This document shows, in pieces, positions 41,497 to 50,652 of a DNA stretch of 64,000 bases. The notes beneath the pieces are model-generated. The model had not been told where the DNA came from, made no database searches, and saw nothing but the letters and a program-made list of their open reading frames with translations. The stretch is from CAYMAZ01 sp964388575. Lineage in GTDB: Bacteria; Bacteroidota; Bacteroidia; Bacteroidales; DTU049. Numbering within the stretch: the first letter of the stretch is position 1; each line of letters opens with the position of its first letter. A program made the position numbers and the translations under genes. The stretch spans positions 1 through 64,000 of the forward strand of contig CAYMAZ010000007.1 of NCBI GenBank assembly GCA_964388575.1. Reading direction: 5' to 3'.

Positions 41497-42627
41497 TTAC
41501 AGTCTTTGCAGCCACCTGGCGAGCAACACATCATGAATATAGAAACTGCCATCTTCGCTGATGACAAGTTCAGTGTTCAGGAGTTTTTTCAATGCAGTGC
41601 TGATGCTACTTGCAGCTCCCAGTCCGTGTTTTTCAGCAAACTCTTTTGAAGCTACGCCTTTGAGCGGTTCTTCCTTTGCAATTGCTTTCAGCACATTCCA
41701 TTGTGTTGAGGTGAGTAGTTTTGTATATGCCGAAAACACAGGACTTTCCTGTTCCAGGATTTCATCAAACACACTTTGCAGATGATCTTTGTCTGCATGA
41801 TCGAAATTGCCGAACAGTTTGTTGCAAACAAGCTGGATGCAGTAGGTTTGTCCTCTGCTCCACTCATATATGGCGCTCATTGCCGGTTGAGTGATTGTTT
41901 TTCCGTGTGCAGCAAAATGCAGTTGAATGAATTTGGAGTATTCGTCATGGTTGATGGGGCCAAGCTGCAACAATTGGGCGCTTCGGTAAAACGGGCGTTT
42001 CTTTTCAGAAAACATGGCGTTCATGATTGTCCGGTGGCTTCCGCTGAAAATGAACCTGATTTGGGGAAAGTTTTGCACCCATGTTCTAAAAACGGCTTCA
42101 GCATTTTCATCGGAAAATGTGGTAATCTGCTGAAATTCATCAAGACAGATGATGACTCTTTTTTTGTTGCTGCTCAGAAATTCCCCGATTGCATCCAGTG
42201 ATTTTCCGGGAATAAGTCCTTGTCTGTAGCCAAAGCCGATTTTGGGCGATCCGGAAACTGCATCGAAGGACAATTCAACTCCGATTTGCGACATGAGCCT
42301 GAGCAATGTTTCTGAAATTCCGGTTGAAGTTTTTCCGAATTTTTCATAGACAGCGGTGGTCATTAACCTGATGGCATCGGGAATATCCGACGCTGAAAAA
42401 AGATCGGCATAGATGCATGCGGTTTCTCCCTTTTTTTCAAGCTCTGAAAACAGGTATCTGATCAATGCCGTTTTTCCCATTCTGCGCCAGGAATATAATA
42501 CAACATTCCGTTCATTGTTGTAATGATCCATCAGGGTTTTGAATTCATCACTGCGGTTGCAGAAGTGTTTTTTGTCATAAAAGCCCGTTAGTAAAAAGGG
42601 GTTTTTCAGTCTTTTTTTAGCAGGCAT
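41497..42627 (-). CDS. P-loop ATPase of the archaeal-type ATPase family (PF01637-like)
   Basis: 376 residues from ATG 42627 (MPAKKRLKNPFLLTGFYDKK). Walker A SWRRMGKTALI (about 47-57), Walker B RVIICLDEFQQ, then RFIFSGSHRTIMNAMF and RSAQLLQLGPI, family hallmarks, and a winged-helix C-terminus (AIAKEEPLKGVASKEFAEKH). Such ATPases are common in Bacteroidota, often in many paralogues, with unknown role. An upstream start at 42669 would lie inside the four 14-bp repeats (42663-42718), so 42627 is preferred. The repeats may be its operator. Confidence 0.82.
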   Translation of the reverse strand: MPAKKRLKNPFLLTGFYDKKHFCNRSDEFKTLMDHYNNERNVVLYSWRRMGKTALIRYLFSELEKKGETACIYADLFSASDIPDAIRLMTTAVYEKFGKTSTGISETLLRLMSQIGVELSFDAVSGSPKIGFGYRQGLIPGKSLDAIGEFLSSNKKRVIICLDEFQQITTFSDENAEAVFRTWVQNFPQIRFIFSGSHRTIMNAMFSEKKRPFYRSAQLLQLGPINHDEYSKFIQLHFAAHGKTITQPAMSAIYEWSRGQTYCIQLVCNKLFGNFDHADKDHLQSVFDEILEQESPVFSAYTKLLTSTQWNVLKAIAKEEPLKGVASKEFAEKHGLGAASSISTALKKLLNTELVISEDGSFYIHDVLLARWLQRL

Positions 42628-42662
42628 GTTTGTGCATTGTGTTGATTTAAATTGTCTTGTTT

Positions 42663-42718
42663 TACGCAAAATATGTGACGTAAGTTACGTTACGCAAATT
42701 ACGTTATGCAAATTACGT
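42663..42718. repeat. Four tandem 14-bp repeats upstream of the ATPase gene
   Basis: Plus-strand units TACGCAAAATATGT, GACGTAAGTTACGT, TACGCAAATTACGT and TATGCAAATTACGT; consensus TACGCAAATTACGT, an imperfect palindrome of ACG and CGT half-sites. The array lies 36 bases upstream of the ATPase ATG on the minus strand and can be an operator for a multimeric regulator or the protein itself. Confidence 0.7.
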
Positions 42719-42867
42719 AATTATTTTTTGAAAACGCAAACTTTTCAAAAATATTTCTGTTATTGATAACATTTTTCTTATTGAATTCTTAGTGTCTTCG
42801 AGTCTTTGTGGCGAAAAAAAGAAATTCTTGCAATTGAAGACAGATTTTTAAGATTTCTATCGGAAAA

Positions 42868-45507
42868 CTATCCTTTCAGTTGCTGCAGTCTGTCTTTCAG
42901 GATTTGCAATTTGTTCAGGGCATCCTGCTGTTTTTGTTTTTCCTTTTCGACGATTGCTGATGGTGCACTGTTGACAAAGCGTTCATTGGTTAATTTAGCA
43001 CGGGTTGAAATGAGAAATCCTTCGTAATAATTGATTTCCTTTTTAATTTCTGCTATTTCCTGTTCGGGAGCAACAGAACTCTCAACCGAAAGATACAGTT
43101 CGTGAGTGCCTGCCATAAACTGAGCATAGTGTTTGTCAGGGTCTGTTTCAACAGTAATTTCTTCAAGATTGCAAAGCTTCTGAATGACAGGAGCATAAAG
43201 AAGAACCTGATCAGGGTTATCTGATTTGAGCTGTAGCCGGAGTTCATTTTTTGGAGAAACGCCATATTTTGTTCTCAGATTGCGAATACTGCTGACAATG
43301 TCCATAATGGTATCAAATCCTGTGATAATTTCAGAGTTGAATTCTTCAAATCGAGGGATATTTGCAATGATAATGTCTTCCCCATCCTTTCTGTTTCTAA
43401 TTTGATGCCAGAGTTCTTCGGTGATAAAAGGCATGTAGGGATGCAGCAAAATGAGAATATTTTCGAAATATCCAATCGTTTTATTGAAGGTCGTTGTATC
43501 CAGTGGCTTTCCATAAGCAGGTTTAATGATTTCGAGAAACCAGCTGCAGAAATCATCCCAGACAACCCTGTAAAGCAGCATCAGTCCGTCGGCTATTCTG
43601 TATTTGTTAAAATGGTCTTCAAGCAGGTTTCCGGTTTCATTCAACTTTTGTTCAAACCAGTCACAGGCCAGTTCTGAAGCCGGATCAGGACGCATCGTTT
43701 CGTCAATTGTCCATCCTTTCACAAGACGGAGTGCATTCCAAATTTTGTTTGAAAAATTTCGGCCCTGTTCACACAAAGATTCATCAAAAGGCAGGTCATT
43801 GCCGGCAGGAGAAGTGAGCAGCATGCCCAGACGAACACCGTCGGCTCCGAATTTTTTAATCAGTTCAAGTGGTTCAGGGGAATTTCCAAGTGATTTTGAC
43901 ATTTTCCGGCCTTGTTTGTCTCGGACGATCCCTGTGAAATACACATTTTTGAATGGGATGTTTTTCGGATATTCAAGACCGGCCATGATCATCCTGGCGA
44001 CCCAGAAAAACAGAATTTCAGGAGCTGTGACAAGATCATCAGTTGGATAATAATATTTTATGTCAGGATTATCGGGTCTGCGGATGCCGTCAAATACAGA
44101 TATTGGCCAAAGCCAGCTTGAAAACCATGTATCTAGGACATCTTCATCCTGTTTCAGATCCGTTGCACTGAGATCAGGAAGGCCATATTCTTTCCTGGCA
44201 TTTTCGAGAGCTTCTTCTTTGGTTTTTGCAACCACATATCGTCCATCGGGGATATACCACGCCGGAATTCGTTGCCCCCACCAAAGTTGTCTGGAAATGC
44301 ACCAATCACGTACATTTTCCATCCAGTGTTTGTAGAGATTTTTAAATTTTGCAGGATGGAACTGAATGGTATCATTCATGACAACTTCGAGCGCAGGTCC
44401 TGCAAGACTTCTCATGCTCAAAAACCATTGAGTTGAGAGTTTCGGCTCAATAGGGGCATCGGTACGTTCGCTGTAGCCAACATTGTGATTGTAGTTTTCA
44501 ATTTTTTCCAGATAGCCTTTTTCTTCGAGCATTTTCACAATTTTCTTTCGTGCCACAACTCTGTCTTCTCCGACAAGTATTTGTGCATTCTCATTGAGGG
44601 TGCCGTTATCATTGAAGATGTCAATGACCTGTAAATTGAATTTTTCGCCAATCAGGTAGTCGTTGTAATCATGTGCAGGAGTGATTTTGAGGCATCCTGT
44701 TCCGAACTCCATATCAACATATTCATCTTCTATGATGGGGATGTGTCTGTTAATCAGCGGAACAATGACTTTTTTGCCTTTGATGCTTCTGAAACGGGGG
44801 TCTTCAGGATGAATGCACACTGCAGTGTCACCGAGCATGGTTTCGGGACGGGTTGTGGCAATGATTACAAAAGATTCATCTTCGTTTTCAACAGGATATT
44901 TGATGTAATACAGATGTCCTGGAGTGTCTTTGAAAATAACTTCTTCATCTGAAAGTGCAGTAAGTGCCTGAGGATCCCAGTTTACCATTCTGACACCCCG
45001 GTATATATGTCCTTTTTTGTACAAGTCAATAAAAACATCAATAACAGATTCATAAAGAGCTTCATCCATCGTAAACGCTGTTCTTTTCCAGTCGCATGAT
45101 GCGCCGAGTTTTTTCAGCTGCTCCAAAATGATTCCACCGTGTTTTTCTCTCCATTCCCATGCATGGTTTAAAAATTCCTCTCTATTCAGTGATGATTTCT
45201 CAATCCCCTTTTCTCTGAGTTTGGCAACAACTTTGGCTTCTGTTGCAATGGATGCATGGTCTGTTCCGGGCACCCAGCAGGCATTTTTACCCTTCATTCG
45301 TGCCCTGCGTACAAGTACGTCCTGTATTGTATTATTAAGCATGTGCCCCATATGCAAAACTCCGGTCACATTTGGAGGTGGAATGACAATGCAGTAAGGT
45401 TCTCTGTTATCAGGTTCAGAATGAAAATAGTTTTTCTTCATCCAGTGATCATACCATTTATCTTCAACTGCTTTGGGATTGTATTTGACGGAAATTGCTT
45501 CTGACAT
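42868..45507 (-). CDS. valS: Valyl-tRNA synthetase
   Basis: 879 residues, class I synthetase. Signature HMGH at 52-55 (in PPPNVTGVLHMGHMLNNT), an editing CP1 domain in the middle with TTRPETMLGDTAV and DYNDYLIGEKF, KMSKS at 535-539 (GRKMSKSLGNS), anticodon-binding helices and a C-terminal coiled coil (EIAEIKKEINYYEGFLISTRAKLTNERFVNSAP) that contacts the tRNA. Its promoter start shares a 13-base sequence with that of tRNA-Asn. Full length, intact. Confidence 0.96.
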   Translation of the reverse strand: MSEAISVKYNPKAVEDKWYDHWMKKNYFHSEPDNREPYCIVIPPPNVTGVLHMGHMLNNTIQDVLVRRARMKGKNACWVPGTDHASIATEAKVVAKLREKGIEKSSLNREEFLNHAWEWREKHGGIILEQLKKLGASCDWKRTAFTMDEALYESVIDVFIDLYKKGHIYRGVRMVNWDPQALTALSDEEVIFKDTPGHLYYIKYPVENEDESFVIIATTRPETMLGDTAVCIHPEDPRFRSIKGKKVIVPLINRHIPIIEDEYVDMEFGTGCLKITPAHDYNDYLIGEKFNLQVIDIFNDNGTLNENAQILVGEDRVVARKKIVKMLEEKGYLEKIENYNHNVGYSERTDAPIEPKLSTQWFLSMRSLAGPALEVVMNDTIQFHPAKFKNLYKHWMENVRDWCISRQLWWGQRIPAWYIPDGRYVVAKTKEEALENARKEYGLPDLSATDLKQDEDVLDTWFSSWLWPISVFDGIRRPDNPDIKYYYPTDDLVTAPEILFFWVARMIMAGLEYPKNIPFKNVYFTGIVRDKQGRKMSKSLGNSPEPLELIKKFGADGVRLGMLLTSPAGNDLPFDESLCEQGRNFSNKIWNALRLVKGWTIDETMRPDPASELACDWFEQKLNETGNLLEDHFNKYRIADGLMLLYRVVWDDFCSWFLEIIKPAYGKPLDTTTFNKTIGYFENILILLHPYMPFITEELWHQIRNRKDGEDIIIANIPRFEEFNSEIITGFDTIMDIVSSIRNLRTKYGVSPKNELRLQLKSDNPDQVLLYAPVIQKLCNLEEITVETDPDKHYAQFMAGTHELYLSVESSVAPEQEIAEIKKEINYYEGFLISTRAKLTNERFVNSAPSAIVEKEKQKQQDALNKLQILKDRLQQLKG

Positions 45508-45536
45508 ATATATGAAAATTGATTTTTTTTCGGACT

Positions 45537-45545
45537 GCGAAGTTA
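45537..45545 (-). promoter_or_regulatory. -7 promoter element of valS
   Basis: Minus-strand TAACTTCGC, one mismatch to TAnnTTTGC, 29 bases before the ATG. The following GCAGTCCGAAAAA (45526-45538) is identical to the start region of tRNA-Asn. Confidence 0.5.
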
Positions 45546-45651
45546 CAAAAAAGTAACAAATTCTGTGTTATATGAGAAAGCTGTATAAGTTATCTGAATA
45601 TGATTCTGAATGAATCTTCAGATTAAAATTTCATTTCAAACACGATCCCAT

Positions 45652-45659
45652 TATCTTTG
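45652..45659 (+). promoter_or_regulatory. -7 promoter element of the glycosyltransferase gene
   Basis: TATCTTTG, exact consensus, 26 bases before ATG 45686. Confidence 0.5.
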
Positions 45660-45685
45660 TATTTTTAATCCATATTTTAAAAATT

Positions 45686-46816
45686 ATGAATATTCTCTTA
45701 ACATGTGGCTCATATTCGTGGGGCGGATTGGAGATGCAGACACTGAATCTTGCAAAATCACTGACTAAAGAAGGAAATAATATACTTTTGCTGGTACCAT
45801 TTCATTCAACATTACAGATAAAAGCAGTTGAAGAAACAGTTCAGGTGAAAACCCTGAACTGGAAAAATACACTTCTGATTTACAATATTTTTCGCATCAG
45901 AAAAATAATCAGAGATTTTCGTCCGGATATCATTCACACTCAGTTATCACATGACCTCTGGGCATTATCGCCCGCCCTGAGTCGAAAATCAAAAACACCG
46001 CTTGTTTTGACGCGTCGAATGGCCAGTAATGTCAGTAAGAAGGATTGGTTGCACAGGGTGCTGTATAGAAAAGTTGATCTTGTATTATGTGTTTCTTCAT
46101 TTATCAGAGAAAACATGATTCAGACCAGTCCGGTCCCGCCTGAAAAAATAAAAGTGCATTATAACGGGCTTGACCCTGACCTGTTTAATCCAGAACTCTA
46201 CGATTGGAAAGAATTGAGGGCATTGCTTGGAATTCATGAAGAAGCAATTGTGATCGGATTTTTAGGAAGATTTTCATTTATGAAAGGACACAGGGAATTT
46301 TTTGAAGCCGGGCAAATGCTTCAAAAGGCACATCCTGACAAAAAACTGATGTTTCTGGTTGCCGGAGGAGACAGTTTCGGTGAAGAGGAATTCGGCCGCG
46401 AAACCAGGGAATTGGGAAAGGCGTTGCTGGGAGAAGAGAATGTGTTATATACGGGTGAAACCAGGAACTCAGCAGAGGTGTTATCTGTGATGGATATTCT
46501 GGCGTTTCCTTCACATGAAGAATCCTTCGGTAATGTTTTGTGTGAAGCAGGTGCCATGAAAATTCCTGTTGTTGCATCAAACAGTGGTGGAGTGCCTGAT
46601 ATTGTCATTCATGATCAGACAGGTCTGCTTTTTGAACCAAAAAACAGCAGAGCTCTTGCTGATGGAATTTCGGAGTATATCATGCATCCGGAAAAGGTAA
46701 AAGGACATGGTAAAGCTGCGCGTTGCTTTATTGTTGACAAATTTGAAAAAAACAAGCAGATTGAATTTCTGAAACAGGAGTATATTGATTTGATTAACAA
46801 CAGAGTATTATCATAA
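45686..46816 (+). CDS. Glycosyltransferase family 4 protein
   Basis: 376 residues, GT-B fold. N-terminal domain with LLTCGSYSWGGLEMQTLNLA (acceptor-side Gly loop), linker, and C-terminal donor domain: GFLGRFSFMKGHREFFEAG, LYTGETRNSAEVLSVMDILA and the Glu pair in HEESFGNVLCEAGAMKIPVV. Transfers an activated sugar in surface polysaccharide or lipopolysaccharide synthesis; donor and acceptor cannot be read from the sequence. No other glycan genes are adjacent, so it is probably part of a dispersed pathway. Confidence 0.87.
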   Translation: MNILLTCGSYSWGGLEMQTLNLAKSLTKEGNNILLLVPFHSTLQIKAVEETVQVKTLNWKNTLLIYNIFRIRKIIRDFRPDIIHTQLSHDLWALSPALSRKSKTPLVLTRRMASNVSKKDWLHRVLYRKVDLVLCVSSFIRENMIQTSPVPPEKIKVHYNGLDPDLFNPELYDWKELRALLGIHEEAIVIGFLGRFSFMKGHREFFEAGQMLQKAHPDKKLMFLVAGGDSFGEEEFGRETRELGKALLGEENVLYTGETRNSAEVLSVMDILAFPSHEESFGNVLCEAGAMKIPVVASNSGGVPDIVIHDQTGLLFEPKNSRALADGISEYIMHPEKVKGHGKAARCFIVDKFEKNKQIEFLKQEYIDLINNRVLS

Positions 46817-46837
46817 ATATTCAGAAAAACAAGTACA

Positions 46838-47335
46838 CTAAGGTTTTAATATCTTGATTTGTATTGTTTTCTGAGATGTCAGACCTTTTTTATCGGTCAG
46901 AGTAACGACAAAATGATAATCTCCTTCATCGTAAAGTGTTCCGCAGCAATCAATTTCGGGGAACCAGATGAAAATGTTGGTGTTGAAAACAGTTAATCCC
47001 TGGGGAATCTGAATGGTGTTGAGATATATAAACGGATGGGCAGGAGGTTTCATAGAATCAACATCACAAAATGAAGGTTCATTTTCGTGTGAATGGTGAT
47101 TAAAATTGTGATGAATATCAATGTTGAATGACCCAAGTTCAAGATTATCAGAAAACTGCATTTTAATAGCATATGTTTCTCCGTAGTATAATGTGTCGCA
47201 ATTTGTCGGGAATGTTTCCGTACTGTCAAGATGTATCACTGGATTTTCAGCATCATGGACATCTTTTTTACAGGAAAAAAAATGAATGATAAAGATCGTG
47301 CAGAAAAAGACAACATATTTTCCTGAGTTGCGCAT
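46838..47335 (-). CDS. DUF4625 lipoprotein
   Basis: 165 residues from ATG 47335, or 168 from 47344. Lipobox FFSC with KKD following, typical of Bacteroidota lipoproteins that stay attached to membranes. The mature part (NPVIHLDSTETFPTNCDTLY, LELGSFNIDIHHNFNHHSHE, ending FVVTLTDKKGLTSQKTIQIK) is the DUF4625 Ig-like fold, with His-rich HHNFNHHSHE and several Cys. Function unknown; metal binding by the His cluster is possible. It converges with the glycosyltransferase gene. Confidence 0.8.
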   Translation of the reverse strand: MRNSGKYVVFFCTIFIIHFFSCKKDVHDAENPVIHLDSTETFPTNCDTLYYGETYAIKMQFSDNLELGSFNIDIHHNFNHHSHENEPSFCDVDSMKPPAHPFIYLNTIQIPQGLTVFNTNIFIWFPEIDCCGTLYDEGDYHFVVTLTDKKGLTSQKTIQIKILKP

Positions 47336-47396
47336 AGGATACAAATTTACGAAATTATTGAAATTTTCAATGTTAATTAAAGTTTACAGTACCATA

Positions 47397-48187
47397 TCAT
47401 TGTTCTTTCAACACATTCTTCAGAAAGCTGATGGTGGCGTCCAGTGTTTTTTTTCTGGCCTGATGGTGTGGGATATGTCCACAACCTTCAATAACAAGAA
47501 GTTCAACCTCTCCCTGTGAATGATCACGAATAGACTCAATCTGACCCAATGTTCCAAAGTTATCATCTGTTCCCTGGATGGCCAGCACTGGACATGTTAT
47601 TTTTTTCAACAGATGCTCTGCATTCCAATGTTGCATTTCGTCAGACAGCAATATGCCTGTCCATGTGTTGAACATGGAATCGGTGTTTTCTCCATGGTAT
47701 TTTGAAAGTTTTTCTTTCAGGTCAGTTTTTTGATATGCTTTGACAACATCCTTAATTCCACGCAATGAAATATGATCCAGAAAAAAGTGAGGTGCTTCTA
47801 TGATTGCTGCCAGAACCTGTTCAGAAAAAAAAGAGGCATAGAATGCAGCAATAGTGCCTCCGTCGCTATGCCCGAACAGTATGAGTCCCGAGTTTTCAAG
47901 TCCGAGTCTTATTAATATTTGAGGAAGAAAAATTCGGGCTTCTTCATCCAAATAATTCATCTGACGCTGACCGGAAATGCGTTGAGATTTACCATACCCG
48001 TAGCGGTCGTACATCAGAGCCGGAAAAGTGAACTTGTTTGAGAGTAGCTTAGGAAAATCTTTCCATTGCTCTGATGTGCCAAGTCCTTCGTGCAGGAAAA
48101 TTAGCAAAGGTTTTGAATCTGCCAGAAAACGTTCATTGATGATTCTGCAATAGATTTTTTTCCCTGTACTAAAATATATTTTTCCAT
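47397..48187 (-). CDS. Alpha/beta hydrolase with an apparent frameshift near its start
   Basis: Core features: oxyanion-side HEGLGTSEQW, nucleophile Ser in LFGHSDGGTIA, Asp in QGTDDNFGT and His in GCGHIPHHQ. The core frame is open up to 48197 and reads KIYFSTGKKIYCRIINERFL before the core, as expected of this family, but has no ATG or GTG; the only such start is ATG 48187, one frame off. One extra A in the A5 run at 48179-48183 (or the A7 run at 48155-48161) would join them. The ATG lies three bases after the FMN oxidoreductase stop, supporting it as the true start. So either one lost A, slippage at an A run, or a truncated start at TTG 48107. Confidence 0.75.
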
Positions 48188-48190
48188 GTT

Positions 48191-49129
48191 TTACAGTTCA
48201 GTCAGTTGTTTTTTAGCAAATTGGTATTCATCAATAATCTCTTTCACAATTTCTCCGGCAGGCTTGATCTGATCAATTGCAGCTGAAATTTGTCCGATTT
48301 CAAGTTCACCATCTTTTAAATTGCCTTCGAACATTCCAATTTTCGACCTTCCTCTGCCAAGTAGTTCACTTAATTCTTCAGCAGATGCTCCCTTATGTTC
48401 TTGTTCAAGAACCTGACTGAAAAATTCATTGCTCAGCAGACGGACACCCACAAGTTTTTTTAAAAGTAGCAAGGTGTCTCCTTCACGGGCTTCAAGAATT
48501 TTGTGTTTAAAAGCTTCGTGTGCAGATGATTCGATACTGGCAACAAATCTGCTTCCGATCTGCACACCTTCTGCACCAAGCGCCATGGCAGCAAGCATGC
48601 TTTTTCCGCAACCGATTCCTCCTGCTGCAATGACAGGAAGTGAAACAGATTTTGTTATCATTGGGATGAGTACCATTGTTGTTGTTTCTTCTTTTCCATT
48701 GTGACCACCTGCTTCAAAACCTTCAGCGACAATAGCATCAACACCTGCTTCTTCACATTTGAGTGCTCCTTTTGTATTGGCAACCACATGTGTAACCCTG
48801 ATATTGTTTTCTTTTAAAATTGTTGTCCACTTCATGGGATTTCCTGCAGAAGTAAAAACAACCGGAACTTTTTCATCAATCACAATCCTTATAAATTCTT
48901 CGGAGTGATTGAATAGGAGAGGAATATTTACCCCAAAAGGTTTTGTTGTAGCTTTTCTGCATTTTCGAATATGTTCTGTTAAGATTGCAGGATCCATCGA
49001 TCCTGATCCGATGAGCCCGAGGCCACCGGCATTGCTGACAGCGGATGCCAGCTTCCATCCACTGCACCATATCATTCCTCCCTGAACAAGAGGATATTGA
49101 ATGTTGAATAATTTAGTTATTCTATTCAT
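48191..49129 (-). CDS. FMN-dependent oxidoreductase, nitronate monooxygenase / FabK type
   Basis: 312 residues from ATG 49129 (MNRITKLFNIQYPLVQGGM). TIM-barrel with FMN site: QGGMIWCSGWKLASAVSNAG, AEGFEAGGHNG with His, VIAAGGIGCGKSMLAAMALG and VQIGSRFVASIES. Either a nitronate monooxygenase or an enoyl-ACP reductase II; sequence alone does not decide, but the GHNG and IGSRF details are closer to FabK-like members. Operon with an alpha/beta hydrolase whose start is three bases after this stop. Confidence 0.82.
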   Translation of the reverse strand: MNRITKLFNIQYPLVQGGMIWCSGWKLASAVSNAGGLGLIGSGSMDPAILTEHIRKCRKATTKPFGVNIPLLFNHSEEFIRIVIDEKVPVVFTSAGNPMKWTTILKENNIRVTHVVANTKGALKCEEAGVDAIVAEGFEAGGHNGKEETTTMVLIPMITKSVSLPVIAAGGIGCGKSMLAAMALGAEGVQIGSRFVASIESSAHEAFKHKILEAREGDTLLLLKKLVGVRLLSNEFFSQVLEQEHKGASAEELSELLGRGRSKIGMFEGNLKDGELEIGQISAAIDQIKPAGEIVKEIIDEYQFAKKQLTEL

Positions 49130-49265
49130 AGCTGTAGTGTTTATATGCAAAAATAGATAAAATGCAGGAAGTGCTTTAAATATTATGAAAGTACCATCTT
49201 TAAGTAATTAAAAATCAAGACCTGAGATTTCCATTTTCATTATTTCTGAAGTCTTTCATTTTTTA

Positions 49266-49274
49266 TAACTTTGC
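49266..49274 (+). promoter_or_regulatory. -7 promoter element of metK
   Basis: TAACTTTGC, exact match, 45 bases before the ATG. I looked for a SAM riboswitch in the leader and saw none. Confidence 0.55.
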
Positions 49275-49319
49275 AAACTTAATTTACCAATAAATTCATT
49301 AATAAAAACTCTCACAATT

Positions 49320-50621
49320 ATGTCATATTTTTTTACATCTGAGTCGGTTTCAGAGGGGCACCCCGACAAAGTAGCTGATCAAATCAGCGATGCGCTTCTG
49401 GACGAATTTCTGCGTCTCGATCCTGATTCAAAAGTTGCAATTGAAACACTTGTTACTACAGGACTTGTTGTTTTATCCGGAGAAGTTAGAACAACAGGAT
49501 ATGTTGAAGTGCAGGATGTTGCACGAAATGTCATAAAACATATTGGATATACAAAACCCGAATATCGTTTTGACACAAATTCCTGTGGTATTATTTCATC
49601 CATTCACGAACAAAGCGGAGATATTTTTCAGGGTGTAACACGGACAAAGCCTGAAGAACAGGGTGCTGGAGATCAGGGGATGATGTTTGGTTATGCATGC
49701 CGGGAAATGGATAATTTCATGCCCATGCCTGTTGAGCTTTCTCATATCCTGTTGCAACAATTAGCAGCAATTCGCAAGGAAGGAAAACAAATGACTTATC
49801 TCAGACCAGATTCAAAAAGTCAGGTTACGATTGAGTATGATGATAACCATAAGCCCTTACGAATTGATACCATTGTAATCTCAACCCAGCACGATGATTT
49901 TGCTTCCGAAGATAAAATGAAAAGTGTGATCACAAAAGATGTCAGAGAAATTCTGATCCCGCGGGTTTTGCCAATATTGCCAGAACGTGTACAGAAGCTT
50001 TTCCAGACAGATTTTAAACTTCATGTGAATCCAACCGGAAAATTTGTTATCGGAGGTCCACACGGGGATACAGGTCTCACAGGACGAAAAATTATAGTTG
50101 ATACTTATGGTGGCCGTGGAGCTCACGGCGGAGGTGCCTTTTCAGGTAAAGACCCATCCAAGGTAGACAGATCAGCAGCATATGCAATGAGACATCTGGC
50201 TAAAAATATGGTGGCCGCAGGTATTGCTGACGAAATTCTGACCCAGATTTCTTATGCCATTGGGATAGCAGATCCAATGAATATTTATGTGAACACTTTT
50301 GGAACAGCAAAAGTGAAGGATGATCAGGGAAATATTTTACCTGACAGTAAAATTGCAAGAATCATTCAGGAGAATTTTAATTTCAGACCATATTTCATCA
50401 ACATACATTTTGGACTTAAAAATCCTATTTATACCCCTACAGCTGCTTATGGTCATTTTGGCAGAGACTGGTATACAGGTGAAGTTGAAGTCTATTATCA
50501 GGATGAATCCACATTTGAAAAAACGGATAACGGGAAAGTAAAATATTGCAAAAACGTTGATTTTTTTGCCTGGGAAAAGCTTGATTATGTGGCAAAACTT
50601 GAAAAATTGTTTAGAGTTTAG
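49320..50621 (+). CDS. metK: S-adenosylmethionine synthetase
   Basis: 433 residues. Makes S-adenosylmethionine from ATP and methionine. Seen: SESVSEGHPDKVADQISDAL (His and Asp sites) near the N-terminus, GAGDQGMMFGYACRE, the GGPHGDTGLTGRKIIVDTYG block, GGGAFSGKDPSKVDRSAAYA and a DWYTGEVEVYY C-terminus. Longer than most bacterial MetK (about 390) because of insertions and an extended tail, as in several Bacteroidota. Single-gene unit, converging with tadA. Confidence 0.95.
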   Translation: MSYFFTSESVSEGHPDKVADQISDALLDEFLRLDPDSKVAIETLVTTGLVVLSGEVRTTGYVEVQDVARNVIKHIGYTKPEYRFDTNSCGIISSIHEQSGDIFQGVTRTKPEEQGAGDQGMMFGYACREMDNFMPMPVELSHILLQQLAAIRKEGKQMTYLRPDSKSQVTIEYDDNHKPLRIDTIVISTQHDDFASEDKMKSVITKDVREILIPRVLPILPERVQKLFQTDFKLHVNPTGKFVIGGPHGDTGLTGRKIIVDTYGGRGAHGGGAFSGKDPSKVDRSAAYAMRHLAKNMVAAGIADEILTQISYAIGIADPMNIYVNTFGTAKVKDDQGNILPDSKIARIIQENFNFRPYFINIHFGLKNPIYTPTAAYGHFGRDWYTGEVEVYYQDESTFEKTDNGKVKYCKNVDFFAWEKLDYVAKLEKLFRV

Positions 50622-50652
50622 TGATCTCTACAATTCTTGAGTTTTCAAAATA

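Noticed and set aside
49151..49319. SAM riboswitch upstream of metK
   Set aside because: No paired regions or conserved SAM-I/II cores visible in the short AT-rich leader.
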